DNA of 64,000 nt, taken from positions 62,001 through 126,000 of the forward strand of contig NZ_JAIHLQ010000006.1 of NCBI RefSeq assembly GCF_019733355.1, read 5' to 3'. Positions 41,414 to 49,683 of this stretch are shown in pieces. The position numbers were made by a program, and so were the translations under genes. This stretch comes from Pseudomonas baetica (GTDB lineage Bacteria; Pseudomonadota; Gammaproteobacteria; Pseudomonadales; Pseudomonadaceae). The notes beneath the pieces are model-generated. The model had not been told where the DNA came from. It did not search any database and saw nothing but the letters and a program-made list of their open reading frames with translations. How positions within the stretch are numbered: the stretch's first letter is position 1; the number at the start of each line of letters is the position of its first letter.

Positions 41414-41746
41414 ATGAAATCAGCACTGGAACACTGCATTGACGCGAAAGCGGATCGCTTCCTTGTCCAGGATGATGGCGTTGTGTTCTTGCAGACATAT
41501 GGCGGAGCGACTGTTGAACTGGTTGGCACAGATGCGACACCTTACCTAAAGGTCGCTAAAAATATGCGTACGGGGGACCGCAAAAAGACGAATGAACTCG
41601 TTCCGATCGGTTTGCGTTCGGATTGGAAACTGAGCGTCCAACGGCAGGATGGGTACACAGTCTGGACTGTGTATAGCCAGATACTTCCAAGTTTTTCTGC
41701 CGAATTCCTTGCCTCGATTGAGGCTCAAACCAACACGTCCGGCTAG
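41414..41746 (+). CDS. hypothetical protein, 110 aa
   Basis: Second gene after 41201-41404 (9-base gap, AGGTAAAGAGT). Beta-rich (RFLVQDDGVVFLQTYGGATVEL) with a Trp-containing sheet (DWKLSVQRQDGYTVWTV). Not recognised. Confidence 0.65.
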   Translation: MKSALEHCIDAKADRFLVQDDGVVFLQTYGGATVELVGTDATPYLKVAKNMRTGDRKKTNELVPIGLRSDWKLSVQRQDGYTVWTVYSQILPSFSAEFLASIEAQTNTSG

Positions 41747-41771
41747 CACGGAAAATGCTCCACGAGCAGGG

Positions 41772-41806
41772 TGGTGGCACGTTTAAAGCGCAGTAAAGTA
41801 TCACCA
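41772..41806 (+). promoter_or_regulatory. TTCTGGCAC-type promoter (TGGTGGCAC variant) with long leader
   Basis: TGGTGGCACG at 41772-41781, TAAAGT in the -10 position, CCATC with its A near 41806. The leader to the next gene (41935) is about 129 nt and contains the large hairpin at 41816-41915. Confidence 0.55.
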
Positions 41807-41815
41807 TCTCAACAA

Positions 41816-41915
41816 GGGCTGGATTGGGGAGTGGCCTGGAGTACCGATTGACCGGGATAGCCTGACCTTCATCGGGAAATCAAACGTCATGCCAGGCCGC
41901 TCCCCAATACAGCCC
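41816..41915 (+). repeat. 24-bp imperfect inverted repeat (hairpin) in a 5' leader
   Basis: Arms at 41816-41839 and 41892-41915 match at 22 of 24 positions when one is reverse-complemented, enclosing a 52-base loop. It begins about 10 bases after the predicted transcript start and ends 19 bases before the ATG at 41935. No T-run follows, so it is not an ordinary terminator. It could be a leader structure, a small RNA or a single-strand folding site. Confidence 0.75.
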
Positions 41916-41934
41916 TAACTACAGGAATCGACCG

Positions 41935-42249
41935 ATGGATAATTCGACCGTTGCCAAAAATGCACGCGCCTTTCCACCAGAGTTGGTGGCTAAGCTTGGG
42001 CTCATTCCAGACTCCGTAATGGCAGATCTGGTAAAGGCGCTTCCGCTGCATGGTCTTAACTTTGCAATGCTCAAGCCTGCAGAGTTGGAGGTCTTTGACT
42101 TCTTCCGGCAGCAAGGCCGCAAATATGGTGTTGCCGCTTCTGTTGTAAGCGATGCTGACCCTGCTGAGTTGGAAAATGCCACATCGCAGCAGCACCAGGA
42201 CGAAATCATGCGCCGAGCCAACAGTTCTGTATCAGTAGTCCTGAGCTAA
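41935..42249 (+). CDS. hypothetical protein, 104 aa
   Basis: AGGAATCGACCG upstream. Helical protein (PELVAKLGLIPDSVMADLVKAL; ELEVFDFFRQQGRKYG). Sits behind the hairpin leader and 9 bases before the next gene. Not recognised. Confidence 0.65.
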   Translation: MDNSTVAKNARAFPPELVAKLGLIPDSVMADLVKALPLHGLNFAMLKPAELEVFDFFRQQGRKYGVAASVVSDADPAELENATSQQHQDEIMRRANSSVSVVLS

Positions 42250-42258
42250 GGAATCAAG

Positions 42259-42417
42259 ATGAAACCTGCCCAGCGTAGAGCAGTGAAGACAGCGGTCAAT
42301 AAAGCCAAAACCGAGATCGCTCGTCTTGAGCGAGCCATCCAACGGTTTACACCTGGCACTCTCCCTCATGACAAGCTCACTCGTGAGCTGGCGGATCTGC
42401 GTCAGCGAGGCGGGTGA
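42259..42417 (+). CDS. small basic helical protein, 52 aa
   Basis: AAGGAATCAAG precedes the ATG at 42259; stop TGA at 42415-42417. Highly basic helix (QRRAVKTAVNKAKTEIARLE), then a second helix. Likely nucleic-acid binding or a coiled coil. The next ATG begins 2 bases after this stop. Confidence 0.6.
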   Translation: MKPAQRRAVKTAVNKAKTEIARLERAIQRFTPGTLPHDKLTRELADLRQRGG

Positions 42418-42419
42418 CC

Positions 42420-42701
42420 ATGTTCAACCGAAACTCCTTTCAGGCCGAGAGCTGGAAAGCCAAGTACCGTGCAGAGCTCACAAAACTGCAAATCTTCACG
42501 GTTCTACTTATGGCGCTGCTCGCTACAGGTTTTGTCTTCATATTCGTTCAAGTCTACCGGCACCCTAGCCCTTTCAGTTTTACCCTGGTAGGAGTTTCTG
42601 TGGTCCTGGCCGCTGCCTTTTACCGATACATGTACTACCTGCCGACCAAGCGCGATCGCCAGCGATATTCAAAACCCAGCGCCGGCAATCCCTCCTACTA
42701 G
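42420..42701 (+). CDS. small membrane protein, 93 aa
   Basis: ATG at 42420 with GAGGCGGG upstream, inside the previous gene's end. Two hydrophobic segments (LQIFTVLLMALLATGFVFIFVQ and FSFTLVGVSVVLAAAFYRYM) flanked by basic ends. Last gene of the plus cluster. Not recognised. Confidence 0.65.
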   Translation: MFNRNSFQAESWKAKYRAELTKLQIFTVLLMALLATGFVFIFVQVYRHPSPFSFTLVGVSVVLAAAFYRYMYYLPTKRDRQRYSKPSAGNPSY

Positions 42702-42718
42702 GTCCTGGCCTCTACTTG

Positions 42719-44017
42719 TCAGTGGTGCTCTTTACTCGACGCCTTGAACTCTTGGTAGTGGCTCTCCAGGAATAGAATCCTCGGCTTGGGGCTGTACATG
42801 AACATCCTTTTTCCCTGGTAGGCCTGATACCCGGCATCATCTACTGACTTGGCAACCTCCACGGTGAGTGTGGCCGGGTTGATGGTTATCAGGTGTGCAT
42901 CGAACAGCCGGTGCAGATCCACCCTTAGCAGTAGCCCATTGGTTGCATCATCCGATTGATCCCCGCGATAGGGAATGATGTGGGCGGCCTCGAGCAGGGT
43001 ATCCACCTTGCAGCCGGAGATGCAGCACTCTCCACCATACCGACCAAGCATGGATGCCCTGAAGTTGCCTTGCCCAGGGCGGGTAACCGAAACCTGTGTT
43101 CGCACAGTCCGCCGGTCGACCTTGAGCATGGCCAGCTCAACAGTGGGCGACGGCGCTGTTACCTGTCTCTCGTTTGGAAGCGAATCCTCAAGCTCTTGAA
43201 TCAGCTCGTGGTCCATCATCAGCCGATAGGTTGGGTTCGTTGGCTGGCCCGAGTTGAGCGCTCGGAGGATGGACAGCGTTTCTGCTGCTGCCTCCAGTGA
43301 GGCAAAGCTGTCAGGGCGATTTGCCCAGGCTGACTTGAGCTGCTCCGTGGTTAGGTCTCGAATGTCGGCCAGGCTGAGCACCGGTCCTTCCACAACCTCT
43401 GTCAGGTTATCGATCACCGGGTTCTGTACGTGTACCACTTCCAGATCGACCAACACTTTCTGAATTGTCGCTTCTGCCTCGGCGATCGGGGTGAAGATGG
43501 CCAATACGTCTGGGTGGTACAGGTAGGTGGTTGCGCCGGCATAAAACTCATCGTCCCCGATCAACACCCTGTAGAGGGCAAACATCTCGGCCGCAGCTTC
43601 TTGTGAGCCACAAGAGTGGGCACGGCTCTCCCAGGCCAGCAGGATGTCATCACCCGTAAAGTCGGCAATGTCTTCAACGTCCAGGGCGTACAGGTGCGTA
43701 GGAGGCGTTGATAAATCCTCCTCGAGGACGGTGTCGGGCCGGGAAGTGATGAGGCTGGAGAAGTTGATTGTCGAGGTGAGGGCTTGACTGTCGTGGTGAA
43801 ACGCACGCGAGCCCAGTACGCCCCCGTCTAACCACTGAGCGTATGCTGAGTGGTCTGCTGTACTGGTGCTTTCGTCCAGATAGAGACCGTAAGCAACTTT
43901 GAATTGAAGCCATGTCTCGTAACCAGCGTATTGGGCGCGGCTCAACCGTCCAGTTGGTTTCTTTGGCTTGGCTTTGGAAGTCGGGGTGGTTTTGCGCCCC
44001 CGGGCCAGCGTGGTCAT
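42719..44017 (-). CDS. HNH nuclease-domain protein with internal duplication
   Basis: 432 residues from the ATG at 44017. Two internal repeats around residues 120-170 and 220-270 (DILLAWESRAHSCGSQEAAAEM versus QLKSAWANRPDSFASLEAAAE) form tandem helical modules. The C-terminal domain is an HNH_2-type nuclease: RASMLGRYGGECCISGCKVD, then LEAAHIIPYRGDQSDDATNG and LLRVDLHRLFDAHL, with the His-Asn-His residues present. The combination suggests a restriction or defence nuclease with a recognition module. No methyltransferase is adjacent. Confidence 0.75.
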   Translation of the reverse strand: MTTLARGRKTTPTSKAKPKKPTGRLSRAQYAGYETWLQFKVAYGLYLDESTSTADHSAYAQWLDGGVLGSRAFHHDSQALTSTINFSSLITSRPDTVLEEDLSTPPTHLYALDVEDIADFTGDDILLAWESRAHSCGSQEAAAEMFALYRVLIGDDEFYAGATTYLYHPDVLAIFTPIAEAEATIQKVLVDLEVVHVQNPVIDNLTEVVEGPVLSLADIRDLTTEQLKSAWANRPDSFASLEAAAETLSILRALNSGQPTNPTYRLMMDHELIQELEDSLPNERQVTAPSPTVELAMLKVDRRTVRTQVSVTRPGQGNFRASMLGRYGGECCISGCKVDTLLEAAHIIPYRGDQSDDATNGLLLRVDLHRLFDAHLITINPATLTVEVAKSVDDAGYQAYQGKRMFMYSPKPRILFLESHYQEFKASSKEHH

Positions 44018-44237
44018 GCGTGATCCGTCACTCGTTAGATGTGCCCTACAAGTGCTGTAGGTCAGATGGCCACGAGTATCGGTGATAAACCCGGGATTGG
44101 ATAGCCGGCGACAGAGCCCCGGCCATACCAGCCCGGGGTGCATATCAAGTGAAATTCAGAATTGGGTGCTACTGCATCCAGTTGATCCAGCGGCACCGGA
44201 GATAGCCAGCATGACGCCGGCGCGACGAATGCCCAGT

Positions 44238-44936
44238 TTAAGCCGCCGCGCTCCGTTGCACGGATTTCTTGAGCTCGGTGAAGTAGTGGTCAATCACGAT
44301 TTTCTCGCCGCCAGTAGAGTCTTGTAGCCACATAGCCACTGGCTGGCCATTAGTGGCGGTGTAGCCTTCCCGGACCTGCTCCTCGTCCAGGTCGTCACGG
44401 TGATGGCTGATGAATGCCACTTCCGCCGGCCGCTCGGCATAGATGCCGTGCAGTGCGCCACCAGTGACATCTGCCACAAGGCGGATCGGGGCGGTTGCTA
44501 CCTCAAGCAAGGATTCGAATGCTTCCAGCACCTGACGCACGCTCTCTTCACAGGTACCGACGTTGAGCTGAACGGTTTCGTCCGGGCGATCAGACAGGAA
44601 GCCCACCACACGCCAAACCACACCGGCGTATTTACCAGTCGATGGCATGTGCTCGAGTTCGTTAGGATCGCTGGCCAGCGCATACATTGGGCTGTCCAGG
44701 GTATCCAGCACGATGCTGATGGTTTCGTCCACTTCGCAGTGGATGAGCGTCAGACGTGCGGCGTCATGACCAGTCAGGCTGTTGGAGTTGGCAACCGATG
44801 CAAGGATCTCTTCGCGCTGGCGGGCATCCACGGGCATGTAATGTTCGCCGCTATCGTAGATAACGTGCAGGCAACGCTCCATGGCGAACTTGGTGAATCG
44901 CAGACCAGCTCCGGGATTAGTTTGTGGGGTGTTCAT
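44238..44936 (-). CDS. hypothetical protein, family A paralogue 2
   Basis: 232 residues. Family blocks: LRFTKFAMERCLHVIYDSGE, PVDARQREEIL, VVWRVVGFLSDRPDETVQL and ERPAEVAFISHHRDD. Closely related to 47840-48544 and to the decayed copy at 46630-46851. Function unknown. Own promoter at 44966-45001. Confidence 0.8.
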   Translation of the reverse strand: MNTPQTNPGAGLRFTKFAMERCLHVIYDSGEHYMPVDARQREEILASVANSNSLTGHDAARLTLIHCEVDETISIVLDTLDSPMYALASDPNELEHMPSTGKYAGVVWRVVGFLSDRPDETVQLNVGTCEESVRQVLEAFESLLEVATAPIRLVADVTGGALHGIYAERPAEVAFISHHRDDLDEEQVREGYTATNGQPVAMWLQDSTGGEKIVIDHYFTELKKSVQRSAAA

Positions 44937-44965
44937 CTAGTGGCCCTCTCGTGAGCTCTGTTAAG

Positions 44966-45001
44966 AGTTCTCATGATGGGGTTGCCTATCGGGTGCCAGA
45001 A
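44966..45001 (-). promoter_or_regulatory. TTCTGGCAC-type promoter
   Basis: Exact TTCTGGCACC at 45001-44992, ATCATG at 25-30, weak initiator; leader about 30 nt to 44936. Confidence 0.7.
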
Positions 45002-45076
45002 GCACCTGCACCCTGTGCAGATGCCGGCAGTCCGTTAAAGCGGTCCGGGCTCAGTGGCATAGGGCGAGGGTGGTGA

Positions 45077-45300
45077 CTAGATTCTGCAGTTCACGGTCGG
45101 GTGTTTTTTGAGAAGGCGGATGTTCTCGGTTACTTTGAAAACCACCGGTGTGCCCCCGTCCGTGGAGTAGCACCAGCGGATATCATCGCTGTAGTCGAGA
45201 TGCGTAACAGGCAAGCGAATCCCCGCGACGTGGCCCAGTGCCCGCTCAACCAATCAAAATGCGCGGATTGAATGGTCACTCCGAAGATTCGGATGATTCT
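45077..45300 (-). pseudogene. truncated remnant of the 46946-47446 gene (family B)
   Basis: The translated remnant (LVERALGHVAGIRLPVTHL, SDDIRWCYSTDGGTPVVF, TENIRLLKK) aligns with the C-terminal half of 46946-47446 (LVEQALAHVASIHPSVTQV, GDDLRWRYSASGGTPVVF). An in-frame TGA interrupts the weaker upstream similarity and the N-terminal part is missing. Confidence 0.8.
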
Positions 45301-45326
45301 GGGGGCAGGGCGAGTTAACGACCGTT

Positions 45327-46328
45327 CTAGTCGTGGCACGCCTCGTAACGTAATAAATCGGTACTTTCGCCTTGTGCACATGAGGCATAAGAGCGAGACA
45401 TTAGTTTGCCAGGGTAATACTTTACGCCGCCAACGACCCAGAAAAGAACCGGGTATGGATTAGTTGAATAAAGTCCGCCGGAGTCTTTGGGGAAGAACCG
45501 CTGCCCATTCAGATTCAATTCTTTGCCTCTGTCCTGGTTGCCTCGACAACCTCCCGAGTTCGTACCAATCCAAGTCGAGCCGCTGTAAGCGCATGATGGT
45601 CCAGCTGGAGCCATTGTACCAACAGCGGTTTGTTGGTTTGTTATTTGGCCAGAAGTGTAATTGGTCGTTAACCCGCCAACATTTCTGACCTGCCCAGTCA
45701 CCAAGCTTTGTTCCCGGGCTTGAACATACTGGTAGTAGTTTTGGGTGCAAACCTGCTGTTGCGTGAAGCTACTGCCCTGCGCAACAGTGGCTGCGTCAGG
45801 ACTCCATGCGCTGCAATTGAACAAGGCCCCATAGGGTGTCCAAGACGTATAGGTTGGGGCGATTGCTGCCCACTTGTCCGTGAAGGGAATCCATATCGAA
45901 CCTGACCCACCCTCAACCATCCCTGATGCCGTTACGGTAGCCCCGCCAATTTGACTAGAAGATTTTAAACTCACCACAGTTTGTCCATTTGCGTTCGTAT
46001 ATGTAACCGAAGCGCCAAGGGTTCCGCTGGTTGTTGTCCACGTAATCGGAATACTTGCTTCAACAAGTGAGCCATAGGCATCGGTAACCGTCGCTGTGAT
46101 ATACGTCACCTCGCCAAGGGCCGCGAGGGTAGGGGGGGCTGCTGTCAAGACAATGATCAATCCCTGTTCGCAGTTGTTCCATCCATTTCTAGTAGGCTCA
46201 CACACTACATACTGCCAGGTGCCGGGGTTGCTTCCCGGTGCTGTCCTAATGGGGGCCCATGTACCAGCGCTTGTATGGGCGCTTGTCAGAAGTGAGAGCG
46301 CTATAAGTATTGTGAATATTGCTCGCAC
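45327..46328 (-). CDS. secreted protein with bacterial Ig-like (Big_1/invasin-type) domain
   Basis: 333 residues. Signal peptide MRAIFTILIALSLLTSAHTS. Residues 60-140 form an Ig-like domain (PTLAALGEVTYITATVTDAYGS, ITWTTTSGTLGASVTYTNANG, QTVVSLKSSSQIGGATVTAS). The C-terminal Cys-, Gln- and Tyr-rich part ends in an FWVVGGVKYYPG motif. Probably exported, perhaps a surface or pilus-tip component. Lower GC than its neighbours, and it lies between two decayed gene copies, as if inserted. Confidence 0.75.
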   Translation of the reverse strand: MRAIFTILIALSLLTSAHTSAGTWAPIRTAPGSNPGTWQYVVCEPTRNGWNNCEQGLIIVLTAAPPTLAALGEVTYITATVTDAYGSLVEASIPITWTTTSGTLGASVTYTNANGQTVVSLKSSSQIGGATVTASGMVEGGSGSIWIPFTDKWAAIAPTYTSWTPYGALFNCSAWSPDAATVAQGSSFTQQQVCTQNYYQYVQAREQSLVTGQVRNVGGLTTNYTSGQITNQQTAVGTMAPAGPSCAYSGSTWIGTNSGGCRGNQDRGKELNLNGQRFFPKDSGGLYSTNPYPVLFWVVGGVKYYPGKLMSRSYASCAQGESTDLLRYEACHD

Positions 46329-46353
46329 CAGTTAAATCCCTCAGATCAGTCAA

Positions 46354-46542
46354 TCAACGGTTTGGAAAGGCAAAACTGCAGCAGATTGCACATGACTCTG
46401 GAGTAGATAAATGTGCAGGGCAAGTCAAAACAGGGGTTCCAAATCTAACCACCGTCCCCGATGAAACATATAAATAATACATATCGTAGTTTCTTGCTTT
46501 TAACTTGAGGATGGGGTCCTCACGTAGGTTCTGAATGCGCAC
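46354..46542 (-). CDS. possible small protein, 62 aa (weak)
   Basis: GTG start at 46542 with no strong ribosome site. Sequence has a hydrophobic/aromatic middle (RNYDMYYLYVSSGTVVRFG) and four Cys near the end (VLTCPAHL, ESCAICCSFAF). It lies just upstream of the Ig-like gene in AT-rich DNA. Evidence is weak. The rest of 46329-46629 shows nothing else. Confidence 0.3.
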   Translation of the reverse strand: MRIQNLREDPILKLKARNYDMYYLYVSSGTVVRFGTPVLTCPAHLSTPESCAICCSFAFPNR

Positions 46543-46629
46543 CGATCTAAAGGGACAAAAGCGAAGTCCGTCCGTTGCACATTCACTTGAAGCACCGCTT
46601 TAAGCGTTTCGAAGCGTTTTCGGCGCGAT

Positions 46630-46851
46630 AACTCATGGTCTTGATCACTTCGCAGTGCGTGAGTACCAGGCGGGAGGCGTCTTCGTCAGTCCGACCGGTG
46701 GAATTGGCAACCGGGGAAAGGATCTCTACGCGCTGGCGGGCGTCCAAGGGCATTTATTGCGAGGCGCTGTCGTAGATAACGTGCAGGCAACGCTCGATGG
46801 CGAGCTTCGGGAATCGCATAGTCACTGCAGGAAAAGTCCTGGGGCGTTCAT
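46630..46851 (-). pseudogene. decayed family A copy
   Basis: From an ATG at 46851, fragments RFPKLAIERCLHVIYDSASQ, a TAA stop, MPLDARQRVEILSPVANS and DASRLVLTHCEV align with the first half of 44238-44936. The first few residues are out of frame and the C-terminal two thirds are gone. Its promoter is also decayed. Confidence 0.8.
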
Positions 46852-46880
46852 CTAGTGGCCCTCTTGTGGGATCGGTTAGG

Positions 46881-46916
46881 AGTTCTCATCGTGAGGGCAA
46901 CTATCATGTGCAAGAA
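46881..46916 (-). promoter_or_regulatory. decayed TTCTGGCAC-type promoter before a pseudogene
   Basis: TTCTTGCACA at 46916-46907. Surrounding bases align with the intact promoter of 44238-44936, but the key GG is GT-changed to TG. Confidence 0.4.
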
Positions 46917-46945
46917 GCGCACGCACCGCTAGGCGGTGTTGGCAG

Positions 46946-47446
46946 TCAGCTACTGCTAATCTTGCTCAGTGTGACGACCACGTTCTGCAGTGCACGATCG
47001 AATGCTTCATCGGCAGCATCTTCGAGAAGGCTGATGTTTTCAGTGCGATTGAAAACTACCGGTGTGCCCCCGCTCGCCGAGTAGCGCCAGCGCAGATCAT
47101 CTCCGTAGACGACTTGCGTGACGGAAGGGTGAATGCTTGCGACGTGGGCCAGCGCCTGTTCAACCAATCCTAAGGTGCGGAATGGATGGTCACCGCCGAT
47201 GTGCTGCCCGGCATTCGCTGCTACGAACAAAGGGTTCTGCTGCTCAAACCAGTGCCATACATCGGCGACGTCGTCGCCCTTGTCGAAGTGCAGAAAGGAA
47301 TTGTTCAGTTCAGCGCCATCATCAGCCAGGCAAACACCGCTAAGCACATTCCACAAGGTGCAGAGTTCAGCCAGCGTTCGGAAACCGTTGGTGGCTTTAG
47401 TGGCAATTGGGAAAGGGGAAGGGCGGTAGCTGGTGGTACCTTGCAT
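46946..47446 (-). CDS. hypothetical protein, family B
   Basis: 166 residues, start at 47446 set by the promoter. Contains TLAELCTLWNVLSGVCLADD, an acidic/Trp region (DDVADVWHWFEQQNP) and the GDDLRWRYSASGGTPVVFN block shared with the remnant at 45077-45300. Function unknown. Confidence 0.75.
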   Translation of the reverse strand: MQGTTSYRPSPFPIATKATNGFRTLAELCTLWNVLSGVCLADDGAELNNSFLHFDKGDDVADVWHWFEQQNPLFVAANAGQHIGGDHPFRTLGLVEQALAHVASIHPSVTQVVYGDDLRWRYSASGGTPVVFNRTENISLLEDAADEAFDRALQNVVVTLSKISSS

Positions 47447-47474
47447 GATGACCTCGATGGTGTCCGCTGGATGA

Positions 47475-47510
47475 TGGACACATTTTGAGGTCGCTCCGAG
47501 TGTGCCAGAA
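47475..47510 (-). promoter_or_regulatory. TTCTGGCAC-type promoter
   Basis: Exact TTCTGGCACA at 47510-47501, AAAATG at 25-30, TCCATC at 33-38, +1 near 47475; leader 29 nt to 47446. Confidence 0.75.
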
Positions 47511-47541
47511 CCTAAGGCACACTCTGTATTTCCAGCGCTCC

Positions 47542-47721
47542 CTAAGACCAATCCGGATGGTCGGGATCGATCAGAGCACGTCCCGGCACAATCATTTCTT
47601 TTCCGGTGTCGATGCGGGCAACAACCCAGTTGCCACGTCCGCCGTAGTCAGTGGGTGATTTGGTGCGGACAAGGTTGCCGCTCTTAATGAACCGATACGT
47701 TGTTTCGGGTTGAATTTGCAT
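47542..47721 (-). CDS. hypothetical protein, 59 aa
   Basis: GGAGAACCCA precedes the ATG at 47721. Beta-rich small protein (TYRFIKSGNLVRTKSPTDYG; NWVVARIDTGKEMIVPGRAL), resembling a small SH3-like barrel. It lies downstream of 47840-48544 and may be co-transcribed. Not recognised. Confidence 0.7.
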   Translation of the reverse strand: MQIQPETTYRFIKSGNLVRTKSPTDYGGRGNWVVARIDTGKEMIVPGRALIDPDHPDWS

Positions 47722-47839
47722 TGGGTTCTCCTCAGTAGGCGTTGAGTGGATTCTAGCCCGGTACCGCGCTCTACATCTCGGAATTCGACGATAACAATAG
47801 TTGCCGAATGCCGGCGCTGCTGGGCCAGCGGTCAGAGTT

Positions 47840-48544
47840 TCAACTTGGGGCGGTGGAGCGCTCTGCTGCCTTGGCGAAGAAGGCCTGCATCTCCTCTGTT
47901 GCATTGTCGCGGTGATGCCAGATCGCCGCAGTCCTGCCGGCATTCTCCTTGAACCACTGTGCCTGTTCGCTGACACTTCCCTCGCTTTCATCCTCGTGGT
48001 CGAAGCACACAACGATGGCCTCGATAGGTTGCTGACTATGGATACCCACTAAGCCGCCATCGGAGAGTTCCACTACCACACGAGTTGGGGAGGGTGCAGG
48101 TGCTGGCGAAAGAAGCGACTGGAAAGCGCCCAGGGCTGCCCGCACGCCTGCTTCGTCATTACCACTGTTCAGCTGCAAGGCATCGCCCGGACGGTTGGAG
48201 AGGTAGCCCACAACGCGCCACACGACGCCTCCATACGAACCTTCTGAGAAGGTGTGCGAGTAATCGACGGATTCTGCATTGGCAGCCCGCTGGTAGAGCT
48301 CCCCATCGATGGTGTCCATAGCCGCGTAGGAAGCGCCACCAATTTCAATGGTGATGAGATTCAAACGCTGGTGGTCTCCGATGCTCAACGATCCATCCAG
48401 GGCAATCGGCGCTAGAATGTCTTCACACTGCCGAGGGTCAATCGGCAGGCAATGTTCGCCGTCCTCAGTCACGATACGAATGCAGCGCTCGATGTCGAAC
48501 TTGACGAAGCGCAGGCCTGCGGCCGAAGTCAGGGTGGATTTCAT
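47840..48544 (-). CDS. hypothetical protein, family A paralogue 3
   Basis: 234 residues. Family blocks LRFVKFDIERCIRIVTEDGE, PIDPRQCEDIL, VVWRVVGYLSNRPGDALQL and a C-terminal HSQQPIEAIVVCFDHED. Closest to 44238-44936. Promoter at 48574-48609. Confidence 0.8.
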   Translation of the reverse strand: MKSTLTSAAGLRFVKFDIERCIRIVTEDGEHCLPIDPRQCEDILAPIALDGSLSIGDHQRLNLITIEIGGASYAAMDTIDGELYQRAANAESVDYSHTFSEGSYGGVVWRVVGYLSNRPGDALQLNSGNDEAGVRAALGAFQSLLSPAPAPSPTRVVVELSDGGLVGIHSQQPIEAIVVCFDHEDESEGSVSEQAQWFKENAGRTAAIWHHRDNATEEMQAFFAKAAERSTAPS

Positions 48545-48573
48545 TGGTTGTACTCATGAGTCATTGGACTAGA

Positions 48574-48609
48574 TGATCACATGCTGATGCCATTTTCGTT
48601 GTGGCAGAA
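48574..48609 (-). promoter_or_regulatory. TTCTGGCAC-type promoter (one mismatch)
   Basis: TTCTGCCACA at 48609-48600, AGCATG at 25-30, ATCATC at 33-38, +1 near 48574; leader 30 nt to 48544. Confidence 0.65.
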
Positions 48610-48730
48610 CCTCAGGCTTTCAACGCAAATGAACTGAATTGTTGGGCTCGGATTTATCCTTGCAGTTATTGGATTGCCTGGGTCAAAAACGCCGTGCTAC
48701 AAGGCTGTTCGATTCAGAAGGTAGATTTGA

Positions 48731-49288
48731 GTGAGCAATCTTTTAGAAAGTAGATCCGTGTACGAAATCGGGCTTGATGGTTCACCAGAAGGCTCGGCTT
48801 CAAACACCAGGCGCGGGAGTCGTAGTGGCCGTATAGCTCCGACCAATGCTGAGGTCTTCGACTTTGAATCATGTGAGATTGTGAGTGAAACCGCTCTGCG
48901 TCATGCCTTGATGACGCGCAGTTCGGTAGCTTTGGATTACATCGCAGATGTGGTGCCGGATCTAGCAACCCATGCGGAGGTCTGCTCCCACGTCATCAAC
49001 ACGTTACCCCGCGCTCCAAATGCGATCACCTTTCTTACTGAAATCAAGCGCCGCTGCCTGATAAAAAATGTCTATACCCATTCGATATTCATGCAGGCCG
49101 CTTTTCTGCATGGGTCTGTAAGGGTCAGAGTCAAAGACTCGACGGAGAAAGGGGCCAAACAAGCAGCTCATATTGCATTTGTGAAGCAGCTTTGCGAGAG
49201 AGTGTTGGCCGGTGATGAGTTTCAAACGCCCGGGAAAAGTCCCGTCCAGCATCCAATTGAACAGTCGTGCCCAACGGCATTTATCTAA
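48731..49288 (+). CDS. hypothetical protein, 185 aa
   Basis: GTG start at 48731 with AAGGTAG upstream. Polar N-terminus (NTRRGSRSGRIAPTNAEVFD), helical middle (ALRHALMTRSSVALDYIADV) and a basic C-terminal segment. Not recognised; competing minus-strand frames are less protein-like. Confidence 0.6.
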   Translation: MSNLLESRSVYEIGLDGSPEGSASNTRRGSRSGRIAPTNAEVFDFESCEIVSETALRHALMTRSSVALDYIADVVPDLATHAEVCSHVINTLPRAPNAITFLTEIKRRCLIKNVYTHSIFMQAAFLHGSVRVRVKDSTEKGAKQAAHIAFVKQLCERVLAGDEFQTPGKSPVQHPIEQSCPTAFI

Positions 49289-49435
49289 TCTTCATCTGAG
49301 TATTCGCAAGCTTGAGTTCCCCCGAACATCCCTGAGTCTGGGGTGGGCCTGAATAATCTCGCCCGTCTCTACCAATCCCTCAGCTTAGGGCGAATTCCTC
49401 ACTGAGGATTTAAAGGCGAGTCCAAGTGCAGGTCA

Positions 49436-49460
49436 CAAAAAGCCCGGACAGTGCCGGGCT
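49436..49460 (-). terminator. Rho-independent terminator
   Basis: On the minus strand, AGCCCGG / CCGGGCT stem followed by TTTTT, four bases after the 49464 stop. Ends the 51160-49464 operon. Confidence 0.85.
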
Positions 49461-49463
49461 CAG

Positions 49464-49679
49464 TCATTTGAAGCAACGCTTGCAGCGCTTTGACGTTTTT
49501 ACCAACTCAGGATCCCGGTCTATCCCTGGAACAGAGACGCTGCCGCACTTTGAGCTGTAAATATGCGATTCCTGCCCCGTCCCGCCTGAAAGCACCTCGT
49601 GGAAGAAACGGTGAATCAGATAGCTATTGCCGGATGAAGCCATGGCCACCGTGTATTCGCGTTGCTGTGTCGTAATCAT
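49464..49679 (-). CDS. small Cys-containing protein, 71 aa
   Basis: Last gene of the 51160-49464 operon; starts 4 bases after the previous stop. C-terminal KTSKRCKRCFK and an upstream SSKCGS give a zinc-knuckle pattern. Not recognised. Confidence 0.65.
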   Translation of the reverse strand: MITTQQREYTVAMASSGNSYLIHRFFHEVLSGGTGQESHIYSSKCGSVSVPGIDRDPELVKTSKRCKRCFK

Positions 49680-49683
49680 AAAC

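Noticed and set aside
46354..46916. Plus-strand open frames in the decayed A copy region
   Set aside because: They are antisense shadows of the pseudogene; similar shadows occur opposite the intact copies.
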